The translations under genes were made by a program, and so were the position numbers. Under the pieces are notes generated by a model, which did not search any database, was not told the origin of the DNA, and saw only the letters and a list, made by a program, of their open reading frames with translations. DNA of 64,000 nucleotides, taken from assembly GCA_905250025.1 (NCBI GenBank), contig CAJNOJ010000035.1, positions 124,001 through 188,000 on the forward strand, written 5' to 3'. The DNA comes from Adineta ricciae. Its lineage: Eukaryota; Rotifera; Eurotatoria; Adinetida; Adinetidae. Shown piece by piece: positions 1 to 11,917 of the stretch; position 1 is the stretch's first letter; every line of letters begins with the position of its first letter.

Positions 1-1712
1 ATGTAAATATAGGAATCAACGTAAGCAGCAGCAAATCGCGAGCGATCATGTAAAAGATTTTGTAATTTAGTCCATTCACATGTACGTGCTGAAAAACGAT
101 AACATGATTTATACTCTTCAGATGACGAACGGCGTGTGCCAAGTACGTATAAGTAATTATTTACAGTTATTGCACTGAATGGATACTAAATAAGAAGAAA
201 AATAGAGATTTCAATGCCTTCCGATGGTGTCCTGAAGGAAACAATGGGAGTGGTTGTACGTTGGGTGAACTCCTACTGTTCTATTGTGTCGTAGCTTCTG
301 AGATTCCTGATCCGAGAACGTCCCTCCGATTTGTGATACAACTAATGGAGGTCTTTGACTGATGATCTACTTAATAATATTAGAACGTGACATTTTCTTC
401 CTATAAAATTCTTTTAAAACTAATGAACACCGCAAGTGCACATAGATTATCATCTTGGTAAAAGTCAAGATGGGCTGGTCTTGTTCAATTCTTTTTTTAA
501 CGTTGGAATAATACAGAAAAGGGCACGACAGATACGAGTGAACAACTCAGACTAACTCAAGAAACTTACAGGATAATTTTCTTCGAGTGGCGCTTGACAA
601 AGCGTTTCCCATTTCTCTGCAACAGTATTCAAAGTAAACAATTCAACTTCTCCGACAGCCACAAGGACGGGTTCATTTCGTATTTGACACTGTTTATCAT
701 TCAATAACGGCTGTCGGTTGGGTAACGCATAGTAACAAAGAGCATTCTGCACCAAGATCCTTGATTGTTCATTACATTTAATCAATTCATGATCTCGCAC
801 AGAATCACATAATTGTTCTGGCGTCATTAGCATAAAGCGTATCAGTTGAAATAAATCAGCAGCATATCGATCTCTTTCGGCTCGATTGGCTTCAATCCAT
901 GCACACGTCATTACAAAGAGATCATGTTCATTACAATTATGCATTTCTAACGTATCGCGTGATAATTCGTCGGATATCTGCTCGTAGGTCAACTGTTCGA
1001 ACTGATCTGGAGCTTGAATCATCAAGAGAACGAAATTTCTTGAGATGAATGTTTTGATAACGAATAGAACATTATCGAGTGAGTAGAAATCAGATATTTT
1101 GTAAATATCGATGCAATTTTTAATTGAACACGATTCGATGAGAAATTGACAACATAAATTGATCGCATCGAAGATTTGCAGATGTGTTGCAGCATGTAAT
1201 AATTCATCAATATTGTCAAATGTGATTAACAACGAACCGGAATAACAGAAATCTATCATTGCTTCAATTCCATTCGATGAACGTTCAAAATCTTTCAGTT
1301 CAACATGATCTGATTGACTTTCGCACATGTTACCTGAAACAAACAGTAAGTTTTTTTCCTGAAGAACTGCAAACATTCTTTCGACAAACCATTGAACATA
1401 GTTTTGAAGTAATCTGATGTTGCCATTAACAAGAATTTATGACAACGGAATTGTTTATTATTTACATCAATGCGAAAATCACACAGTTCAGGTTTATTAC
1501 GCATTGCCGAGAATTTCTCCAGAAGTTTCGTCGCATAATTTGATGCTGATATGAGACCTATCGGTGCAGATGTTGCGTCATCGAATGCAATCATATCATC
1601 ATCGAAATGTCCATCAAAAATCTACAATGACAATGGAAATCAGTCAACCGTATGGATGCCTAGCGAAACAAATGTTATTTACTCGACATTGTTCAGAACT
1701 TTGATGATGCAT
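1..1712 (-). CDS. BTB-BACK-kelch protein (KLHL family), 3' part beyond left edge
   Basis: Kelch-like proteins are substrate adaptors of cullin-3 ubiquitin ligases. Reading the minus strand, exon 1 (1712-1683) gives a short leader starting MHHQSSEQCR. Exon 2 (1621-1390) carries the first half of a BTB fold (LCDFRIDVNNKQFRCHKFLL). Exon 3 (1333-570) completes BTB (NMCESQSDHVELKD) and holds the BACK domain. Exon 4 (185-1) reads a kelch blade (AITVNNYLYVLGT, then W and Y at expected spacing) and continues out of the window. Introns are 61, 56 and 384 bp. Exons 1-3 sum to 1026 nt, in frame. The last intron is unusually long for this window. Which KLHL member this is cannot be told from one kelch blade; the short first exon is the least certain part. 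Confidence 0.85.
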
Positions 1713-2666
1713 TCAATTCAATTTGAGTCAACTAAACATGAAATTTTAATCGTAGGTGTTTTCAATGAACATTCTTCGTATTATCTGTAAAAAAAACAGA
1801 AGCAGAAGGGAAAATCGTTTACTTATTGATTCTATTTTGTCAAACAGAACGAGTAGGATGGTTAATCTTTGACCAATACAGGTTGAGAATCAGTTTTGAA
1901 CGAAAAGTGTTGGCAAATGGATTTCTAAGAACAAATAGATTTTTTTTTCGTAAACAAGTGAAAACAAACAACTGATCAGACAACATATTAGCTTTGGAAT
2001 CGTTCTCGCAGCGTCCTCTGTCGCCTTTGTTCTCATCAAGATGCTTGTCGCTTTAGGTTAACTATTAAAAAAACTGATGAAGACATACGTGGAATTCTTC
2101 AATCAAATATCGACATTCTATAATTATAATTCTCGACTTATGTCTCAATAATCTCGAATTTAACAATATCATTATCGAATGAACATATACGATCGAAATG
2201 AGTCAGTTATCTGTATCTGTAAAACTCAATTTTCGTAATAGTAGAGAAATGAAAACCTTCCGAGATTGAGAATCAAAGGATTTGACTGGAAATGCAACGT
2301 ATCGACAGATTCGATGGCAAACTATTTTATAACCTAATCTATTTTAAATGTCGCGATTTACATATTCTATAGTTGATATCAATTCGAAAGATGGAAGAAT
2401 TCTTAAGAATACTGCTAAATTGTGCTAAGTTTTAGTAAAGCCTCTCTGTTGCGCAGATATTTAGCTTCTATGCCGATCTGTTTCTGTGTTATCTATCAAA
2501 TAAGAAAACACTTCGTGTCTGTCTGCGTATACTTAACCCTGATTGGCTGTTTCATTTACGAATAGGTATTTAGCAAAGAAAAGAAAAACAACAAGACTGC
2601 CAACTCGACTTGATTCTCCTTTTATTCACTTGTCTCGAATACTTCACTCATTTTCTTTCAGTAAAG
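1713..2666. other. intergenic, divergent promoter region
   Basis: This lies between the divergent BTB-kelch and delta-COP genes. No coding signature is seen. A pyrimidine-rich tract ending in CAG just before the delta-COP ATG at 2667 may be the acceptor of a 5' UTR intron. Confidence 0.5.
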
Positions 2667-4734
2667 ATGGTCTTACTCGCTGCATCTATTTGTACGAAAG
2701 CTGGCAAACGTATGTTGAATATCTATTTGCTTTCTTCTGTTGAGTTTCTTGTTTAGCACTTGTCTCACGACAATTCGTGGAAATGACACGATCGCGTATC
2801 GAAGGTTTACTTGCTGCGTTTCCAAAATTAATCGGCGCAGGTAAACAACATACGTTCGTGGAAACCGATACTGTTCGTTACGTCTATCAACCATTCGACA
2901 AACTCTACATGGTTTTATTAACAACAAAAGCGAGCAATATCTTAGAGGATTTGGAAACATTAAGATTGTTTTCTCGTGTGGTATGAAGAATTGCATGGTT
3001 TTCTTATTGCGATGTGATCATACGTGATGGTTTCTTTTAGATTCCGGAGTATTGTAAAACGGTAGATGAAAAAGAAGTGTTTCAACATGCATTCGAGTTA
3101 TTATCTGCTTTCGATGAAATAGTGGCATTGGGCTACAAGGAAAATGTGAATTTAGCGCAAATTCGTACATTTACAGAAATGGATTCTCATGATGAACGCG
3201 TTCATGACGCAATGAGAAAGGTTTTTTTCCCGAAAAGTATTGTTTTCCTTTCCTTAATTGCAAATCATGTGTTCTAGACTCAAGAACAAGAAGCCAAGGA
3301 TCGAATGAAACAGAAGGCGAAAGAATTTGAATTGCAACGACGTGCTCAACAACGTCTCGGCGGACCAAAAACATACGGAAGTTCAACTGGCATATCATCA
3401 AACATGTATAGTAGCTCATCCAATGAATCAAAACCTGATATCACACCCACGCCAGTGACATACCCAAGTAGTGCACCGTAAGTGCAATTTGCTGAACAAG
3501 ATGTGATTTTCTTTTTGAAAATCGTAGAACCACGATTCGTTCGGGTACAACTGGAGGTGGTGGAAGAGGTATGGTATTGGGTAAAAAGGGCAAAAATGTT
3601 GAAGAATTTGTGAATCAATTGAAATCCGAGGGAGAAGTGGTGGCAAATACAGTACCCGTAACAGCAGGTGCTGGTGGGACAACAGGGAAAGCAAAAACAC
3701 AGAGTATCTCGATCGCTGACTCACAGAAGGGAGAGTAAGCTGATCTACACATCTTCACGAGCAGTTACAATATTTCTCTTCGACTATGTTTAGTGTTCAT
3801 CTGAAACAAGAAGAGAAGTTAACGGTCCGATGTGGTCGTAATGGTGGCGTAGAAAATCTCGAAGTACAGGGCATGATTATGTTACGTGTCAAATCAGAGG
3901 ATTATGGCCGTATTACTGTGGCTGTTGACAACAAAGAATCGCGTGGTGTTCAATTACAAGTAAATATAGTTTTTCTAACTAACTATAAATAGCAAATTGG
4001 CCTTCGTACGCAGACTCACCCGAATATTGATAAGAAGTTATTTACAAACGAGTCGTTGATTGGCTTGAAAAATTCCGATCGACCCTTTCCTGCGAATCAA
4101 GAAGTGGGTGTACTCAAATGGCGTTATACATCAACTGATGATAGTGAAATTCCATTAACAAGTAGGAAAATTTATATTTTCCTTCGAAAATTCATTCACC
4201 TTTCATTCTCTTCTAGTTAATTGCTGGCCAAACGAAACACCGAATGGTGGATGCGATGTGAATATTGAATACGAATTACAAAATAAGAACCTAATTTTAA
4301 AAGATGTTCAAATTAGCGTTCCATTGCCGTAAGTAATCTCCTTCAGATAAATTCTCAAATATGGATTATGTTTCGTTCAGGGGTGGTGGACAAACACCAG
4401 TTATTGATAAAATCGATGGTGATTATCAATTCGATAGTCGAAAAACAACATTAATTTGGACATTGCCCGTCATCGATCAATCGAATTCGGAAGGTTCCTT
4501 AGAATTTTCTGTTCGTGGCAAAGCAAGCGACTTCTTTCCAATTCAAGTTGATTTCGTTTCCGAAACACCATTTTGTAACATCAAAGTAAGTCCATTGATT
4601 TTTCTTCATCTGAATCAATCATCGCTTGTCTACTCATTTCTCAGATTGCTGGCGTCCGATCTGTTGTTAACCGGGAATCCGTTCCGTATTCAAGCGAAAC
4701 AAATCTCCTCGTCGACAAATATGAATATGTTTAA
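2667..4734 (+). CDS. ARCN1: coatomer subunit delta (delta-COP, archain)
   Basis: Delta-COP is part of the F-subcomplex of COPI, which coats Golgi-derived retrograde vesicles. Ten exons (2667-2709, 2757-2980, 3041-3220, 3278-3477, 3528-3734, 3794-3959, 3993-4161, 4217-4328, 4381-4585, 4645-4734) join into 531 codons, close to the usual animal length of about 510. The N-terminus begins [14 protein letters not shown] and continues with the longin-like domain ([41 protein letters not shown]), all typical of the family. The C-terminal half is the mu-homology domain ([16 protein letters not shown], then NIDKKLF), ending in VDKYEYV. Introns are 32-60 bp. The start is fixed by the conserved MVLLAA opening. 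A polyadenylation hexamer follows the stop at 4763. Confidence 0.97.
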
Positions 4735-4762
4735 TCCAAGAACAACGTGGGTATCTTATTAG

Positions 4763-4768
4763 AATAAA
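4763..4768 (+). promoter_or_regulatory. polyadenylation signal of delta-COP
   Basis: AATAAA 29 bp after the delta-COP stop codon, followed by T-rich sequence. Confidence 0.6.
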
Positions 4769-4854
4769 ACAGAACGGTCGATTTTTTTTGTTGTGTTTTT
4801 ATTGGCAATTGAGAATAAAAAAAAACAGTTTTATTTAAAAAAATAAGCAAAAAG

Positions 4855-4927
4855 TGGAGAAGTTGGGCATCGATCCCAATACCTCTCGCATGCTAAGCGA
4901 GCGCTCTACCATATGAGCTACATCCCC
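4855..4927 (-). tRNA. tRNA-Ala (anticodon AGC)
   Basis: The minus strand folds as a 73-nt cloverleaf: acceptor GGGGATG paired with CTTCTCC, D-arm GCTC/GAGC, anticodon stem CTCGC/GCGAG with loop TTAGCAT (anticodon AGC), and T-arm TTGGG/CCCAA with loop ATCGATG. The G3:U70 wobble, the main identity element for alanyl-tRNA synthetase, is present, and the discriminator base is A. No intron is seen and CCA is not encoded, as expected for a nuclear tRNA. Position 6:67 is a T:T mismatch. A T-rich run lies just downstream on the minus strand (4833-4854), suitable as a Pol III terminator. Confidence 0.95.
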
Positions 4928-5570
4928 ATGTCGGAGACATGCTTCCAACCGTGTACGATCGTTGTCATCAATTGATTCAATTTGTAAAGCGAAACTTCCA
5001 CCACATACAATACTGTTCTCAATCGATTCACGTTTACTTAGAAATCCTCCTCTTTATTCTCGATTCACGCACAATTGCTTGAGAAAAACATTGTGTAGAT
5101 AAATGCCTCCGAATATTGAGCAGGCGTATTTTTTCCTCGTCACTATTGAAATATGAATAAGAGAGATAAATTGCCGAGAACAACGTGTTATAAGCACATT
5201 GAATATCAATCGAACAGGAATAACAAGAAAACACGGATTTTTATTGCTTGACCTTACATGTATTTCGTTAATGTGGACATTGGCATTCACGTTTGGGGGA
5301 CAGGATAACAAACTCATCTGTCATATAATGAATAACAGTGTTGTTTATAGTCAATTATCAATTTTTTTTTCTATAGTTCTCGCTCTCCCTGTCTCTCTTG
5401 AATCTATTTAGAGAACGAACGGAGTATTTAAAATCACCGATTTATACGAGCCGACTTCCGTAATTTGCAGTTTCTACTTTTTTTTGTTTCTTCTATTTCA
5501 AAATAAAATCTCTCGTCGACTCAATTCCATTCTTCATTTCATCAATTGGTACCCGAATAATACGTTGAAC
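4928..5570. other. intergenic between tRNA-Ala and the GPGW precursor
   Basis: No convincing coding sequence. Short open stretches on both strands lack family signatures. The right part should contain the promoter of the peptide gene starting at 5571. Confidence 0.4.
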
Positions 5571-5892
5571 ATGAAGGTGTGCTTCTTCTTCGCCATAACT
5601 CTACTCATCTGCCAATACTTCATCAGTCAAATTACAGTTGATGCACGTCCAGCAATCGTAAAGAAATTCTCTTGGTCTTTTCCAATTCATGATGAACAGC
5701 AAGATGAAACGTACCAGGAACTAGTCAAACGAAAAGGTCCTGGTAAGTGTAGTTCTACTCTTCCTTTTCTTTGAATATCTCCATTATGATTTTACTCTTG
5801 TAGGCTGGGGAAAACGTAGTGATGTGATACTAGAAGACCATCCTAATGCTGCACATGAAAATTCTGCTCGTTTATGGTTCGAAGATAAATGA
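5571..5892 (+). CDS. secreted neuropeptide precursor with a KGPGW-amide type peptide
   Basis: This is an 86-residue preprohormone in two exons (5571-5742 and 5804-5892; 61 bp intron, 261 coding nt). Residues 1-25 are a hydrophobic signal sequence (MKVCFFFAITLLICQYF). A spacer with KK and KR sites follows. Then comes KR-KGPGW-GKR: dibasic cleavage would free KGPGW, with the glycine supplying a C-terminal amide (KGPGW-NH2, or GPGW-NH2 if the lysine is trimmed). The tail ends ARLWFEDK. The intron falls inside the GPG motif. PGW-amide endings are known from molluscan APGWamide and from arthropod AKH/RPCH peptides, but the single copy in the middle of the precursor does not match either layout. 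The precursor architecture is seen directly; hormone function is inferred. Confidence 0.75.
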
Positions 5893-5933
5893 ACGCTATG
5901 TTTTTTTCATGTTCATTTATAGATAAAAAACAA

Positions 5934-5939
5934 AATAAA
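5934..5939 (+). promoter_or_regulatory. polyadenylation signal of the GPGW precursor gene
   Basis: AATAAA about 40 bp after the stop codon of the peptide gene. Confidence 0.55.
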
Positions 5940-6105
5940 TACATATTTATTTTACAACAACACCAACAGAAAAAAAAAACAAACATGAATACTTCAAAAC
6001 TGAATGTTGATTCAAATCGATTTATTCTTTTTTCGACAGAAATCTATATTTGGATGTGAACGAACACTAAGAATATCGTTTTGTTATTTATTGATTTCGA
6101 GATCG

Positions 6106-6537
6106 TCATAAGCTATTCAGAAATCGTCGTCGACGGCGGCGTCGTCGGAATAAATCCTTTTGTTCGTAAAGATACGGTGGAATAGAGCGTGCAGTCCTTC
6201 GTTCATGAGATATAAGTCGAGGGCTTGAATAGAACTTATCCGCAATAGAATTCCCCACAGATGACAAATCGTTAGTTGATCCTAACGGCGACTGATAATC
6301 GTTACACAGTAACAGCCAAGCCGTTTTGTCTGTATAAGTAATCATGTATGAATATGGGATTGAACAATCGATCTTTTTATCATCGGAAGACCGGTCTTCT
6401 TCGATACTTCGTTTTCCAGGATTGGGATAATTCATCAGCGCTGATGGGTAATCTTTTTTCATAATGTACCATTGACCAGCTATACCGTGTGAACTAAGCA
6501 TAACACCAAGTAAGAACAAAGGAATAACGTTATTCAT
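6106..6537 (-). CDS. secreted neuropeptide-like precursor with an amidated Q...NP peptide
   Basis: This is a single-exon 143-residue protein. Residues 1-21 form a signal peptide (MNNVIPLFLLGVMLSSHGIAG). Directly after the likely cleavage site is a 21-residue peptide starting QWYIMKKDYPSAL and ending NYPNP, followed by GKR. This predicts N-terminal pyroglutamate and C-terminal proline-amide. The rest has an acidic spacer with KK, two cysteines 21 residues apart, an RR site, and a run of eight arginines before FLNSL at the C-terminus. Signal, Q-peptide, GKR and a two-cysteine tail resembles the layout of GnRH/corazonin or luqin-type precursors, but the peptide matches no family I recognise. The ATG at 6537 was chosen over one six codons upstream because it starts the signal core. 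The gene is tail-to-tail with the GPGW precursor. Confidence 0.65.
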   Translation of the reverse strand: MNNVIPLFLLGVMLSSHGIAGQWYIMKKDYPSALMNYPNPGKRSIEEDRSSDDKKIDCSIPYSYMITYTDKTAWLLLCNDYQSPLGSTNDLSSVGNSIADKFYSSPRLISHERRTARSIPPYLYEQKDLFRRRRRRRRFLNSL

Positions 6538-7148
6538 TTTGTTGTGATAGAGCAAAATTTTGATCTGAAATAAAAAGTATTTGTTGGGCTGCAGTAGTCA
6601 ACGATTCATAGGGGTTTAAATAGTGAATGTCGAAGAAGGCGGCATTTTTTTTGCAAATGGGACGCCTTGTAATAACAGAAAAAGTATGACTGTAAAGAAC
6701 AGTCTGGATTAATCAAAATGAAGGAAACTCGTTTTTCCGACAAGATATCTTACTCACCCTTCTCAGAGAAACAAACAATGGTTAGTGGTAGTTATGAAAA
6801 ACGATGACTAAAAGACCAATATTAGTTTCCTTTCTCGTTTTTTTTTCTATATTCAATAGCGTGATAAGGAATTTCTTGATGACAATATGAACAAATGATT
6901 CATTCGAACTCATTAGTTGCTGAAAGAGAAAGTACAAAACTCGCCTGTTAACGATATTCATCAATAAATGTAGGGTTTTACACAAAATCTCCTCCTACAC
7001 ATTGTTAAGATTATTGTTTCGACTACAGCTGACTATAATGCATGTTCTACTTACGATTGAATGATTTCGATCAAAGGAGATGTTAACTGAAATTGAGAAT
7101 CTGTGCCTATTTTGCTAGTTTATATACTCTAGGATCAAAGAAAGGGAG

Positions 7149-7165
7149 GGAGAGAGAGAGAGAGA
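7149..7165. repeat. GA microsatellite
   Basis: Uninterrupted GA dinucleotides in a purine-rich stretch; a shorter GA run lies at 7256-7266. Confidence 0.8.
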
Positions 7166-8616
7166 AAGCGAAAGAAAAAGAATAATGGATTGCTCAATGT
7201 CCTGAAACAGTCGAAGAGGTACTTTGACCGACAACCCCCTCATACACAAAAAGCGAGAGAGAGAGAATTCGATGCATAATAGATGAGCACAGATAGAACA
7301 AAGCTTTTGTATTCATTGTTATTTCAATAACGCCTCGTTCCTAATAAAATCATTAACCGTGTTAATCTGCCTTGGCTTCTCTCCCGATCATTAACATCAT
7401 CATCGTTTCCTATTGCGTTTTTCTTTCTCGGGAAAAATTCATTTGCTCACGAATCTCAAAGCCATCGATCATTTCCAAGAAAAACCAATAACGATAAGAC
7501 GTATTTTAATAAATAAAGAAAAACAAAGAAAGTTTATCGAATTTGCTCGATTAGTTACACATGAGAAATCTCCGCGTAGGATGAGACAGTGAGTGTTCGT
7601 GAGGGCGGATATCTTCTCTCCATTCATCAACCCTCGATCATGATCCGACCAAGTTTTGTTTATATTTCGCTCGTGATCCATGAAATTTAGCTAATAATAC
7701 TTGTGATTATACTTCAGTCTGTCTCTTCAAACCTTGACGTCGCAACTGCATACATGATAAACACTTCACATAGCATTCAATTGTCCTTGTTAACAAAACA
7801 TCATTTGAATAACTAATTAGTCCTGTTCGAAGAGTGGAGGTAGATGAAGCAATATATTATCCTTGGTGCTCGTCTATCTCATATATATACACATGATTAT
7901 TCAGTTAAACGAACAAGCCGACTCTGCATATTCGATATAATCGAAATTGATTATTAAATAGTAAAAATGGTTTTTTTATGACAAATATTTCTATACTCTT
8001 GTTCGGCATCGATCTACAATCAAAGCATCAAGCTTGTTCGTTGCACGCAAAAAGATCAATTCTCCATCTTATATTTTCGTATGATTCATTCCCCTTTAAG
8101 ATACATATTTATTATTCATGTATATATTTTCTCTCAATCAAAACATCTGCCTGAAGGATATTATAATCATGCCAATTTTAATAGAGAGAAGTATGTTTTT
8201 CTTGGCGCTAGAAATCTTCTCCACCTGGTCTTGCTTTTTCGAGTATTAGAAACTGTGTGAGCGTTATTTATTGATGTCAAATGGTTACGAATGGGATGAA
8301 ACATCCATTTTTAACTTGTAATTCTCTGACCTAATGACAGCGTTGAACACTGTCAAAGCCATGGAAGAGAATAGAAGAAAATTCTGCACCTTTTTTTTCT
8401 TTCTTCTCTTTTTTTTTCTTTTGAAGCCATTCTTGTTAACTTCTTTTCTTTTTTTTCATTACTGCCACAGCCGACAGATTGTTCATTCTTTGCTTTTCCT
8501 CATGACTAAATGATTTGAAAATGAACTCCTAAGTAACAGAAACGAGCAGCAAAACACAAAACACCTAGGAATGAAATACCGAACTGCAAAGCTGCCTGTT
8601 CGCCGCATTTCTTTCC

Positions 8617-8643
8617 TTCTTTCTTTCTTTCTTTCTTTCTTCT
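8617..8643. repeat. CTTT tetranucleotide repeat
   Basis: About six tandem CTTT units within a pyrimidine-rich tract. Confidence 0.8.
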
Positions 8644-9061
8644 TTTTCTCAGTTCTATTGATTTGAGATTATACTTTTGCATCTCCACTGTAACAGCTGA
8701 CACGTACGCATTCGATCATTACGAGAGGTGATGGTAGTTGTCGTAGTCGAGCGAAAAGCAAAAGAGAGAAATATATTCAATATGTACATGCTTACTGGTA
8801 TCGAGACAGTTAAATGATTCAACCTACTCGAACTCACTCTTTCTCCTTTTTCCTCTTCATTTGAACAGTCGACGACGACATAGGTAAGATGAATTGAATC
8901 TTCTGTTATTTAATGTTGTATAACCAACTTTATTAGTTCCTTCAATCACGTCTCGATGCAAATTCAGAGTAAAATAACACTGAATGAAGAAAAAAAAAGA
9001 CGTGAAAGACAAGAACACACATTAGCTTAACAGCAACATTTTTACTCATTCTTTTTCTTTT

Positions 9062-9067
<6 letters not shown>

Positions 9068-9093
<26 letters not shown>
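9068..9093. repeat. CT microsatellite
   Basis: Thirteen tandem CT units just upstream of kinesin light chain, possibly in its 5' UTR or first intron. Confidence 0.85.
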
Positions 9094-9097
<4 letters not shown>

Positions 9098-9226
9098 CTT
9101 CCTCACGTTTGGCAACAGGTAAAGAAAAATACAGTACCATTGCACGTCTTATGTTTCCTCAATTACACTATCAATTAGCTTCACTACAAGATGCTTTAAC
9201 CTCGAAAGAATTTTTCCTTTTTTTAG

Positions 9227-11351
<2,125 letters not shown>

Positions 11352-11410
11352 ATTTCTAGTAGAAATGAAGTTTTACACTAGTCACATATTTGCGCTTGTC
11401 CTATAAAAAT

Positions 11411-11431
11411 TATATATATATATATATATAT
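11411..11431. repeat. TA dinucleotide repeat
   Basis: About ten TA units in the KLC 3' UTR region. Confidence 0.8.
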
Positions 11432-11578
11432 TGTGTATTTTCCAACAGTATTATAGTAGATTGTTATCTTTTTGTTTTCGATCTTATCGGGTGCTGCTGC
11501 TTCATTAAACTGAAATCAAACTGTTTTTTTTTCTCGTTTTCTTTGGAAATTTTTCGCAAGAATTTGTATGCATAGGCA

Positions 11579-11584
11579 AATAAA
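11579..11584 (+). promoter_or_regulatory. polyadenylation signal of kinesin light chain
   Basis: AATAAA 228 bp after the KLC stop codon. Confidence 0.5.
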
Positions 11585-11917
11585 GTAAAACTTGACTTTC
11601 GCTAACCGAATTGACTAACCCATGAATGAATAATTGGCTCGCTGTGCTTTTATATTTTGAATAAAAGAAAAAAATGTACACAAAAGGATCACTTCTATAT
11701 GTGTAGAAGAGGTAAAAACATACAAAATTGGTCAGACTACTAACGGTATGGAACAATTGAGAGAAATAAAAACAACCAACAATGCACGATTATTTAGTCC
11801 ATCATGCACGAATAAAGAGAAAATGCCCATCGTTAAATATATGCATACATATACGTAGTAAACATTGAAGAGATTAAAAAGAGAAAGAAAAACAATAAAA
11901 ATAGCAATAAACCAATG

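Larger units (their letters stand above)
6538..9226. other. 2.7 kb intergenic region with simple repeats
   Basis: No gene signature found on either strand. It contains purine or pyrimidine microsatellites (listed separately) and many T-rich tracts. It should hold the promoters of the minus-strand peptide precursor and of kinesin light chain. A T-rich tract ending in TTTTAG directly precedes the kinesin light chain ATG, so its 5' UTR may begin in this interval and be spliced. Confidence 0.4.
11352..11917. other. 3' UTRs of convergent KLC and MAPK15 genes
   Basis: Holds a TA repeat at 11411-11431, the KLC polyadenylation signal at 11579, and A/T-rich sequence. Nothing coding is seen. Confidence 0.5.

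Noticed and set aside
7469-7681. 70-codon minus-strand open frame
   Set aside because: No signal peptide, motif or splice context; compatible with chance in a 2.7 kb intergenic region.
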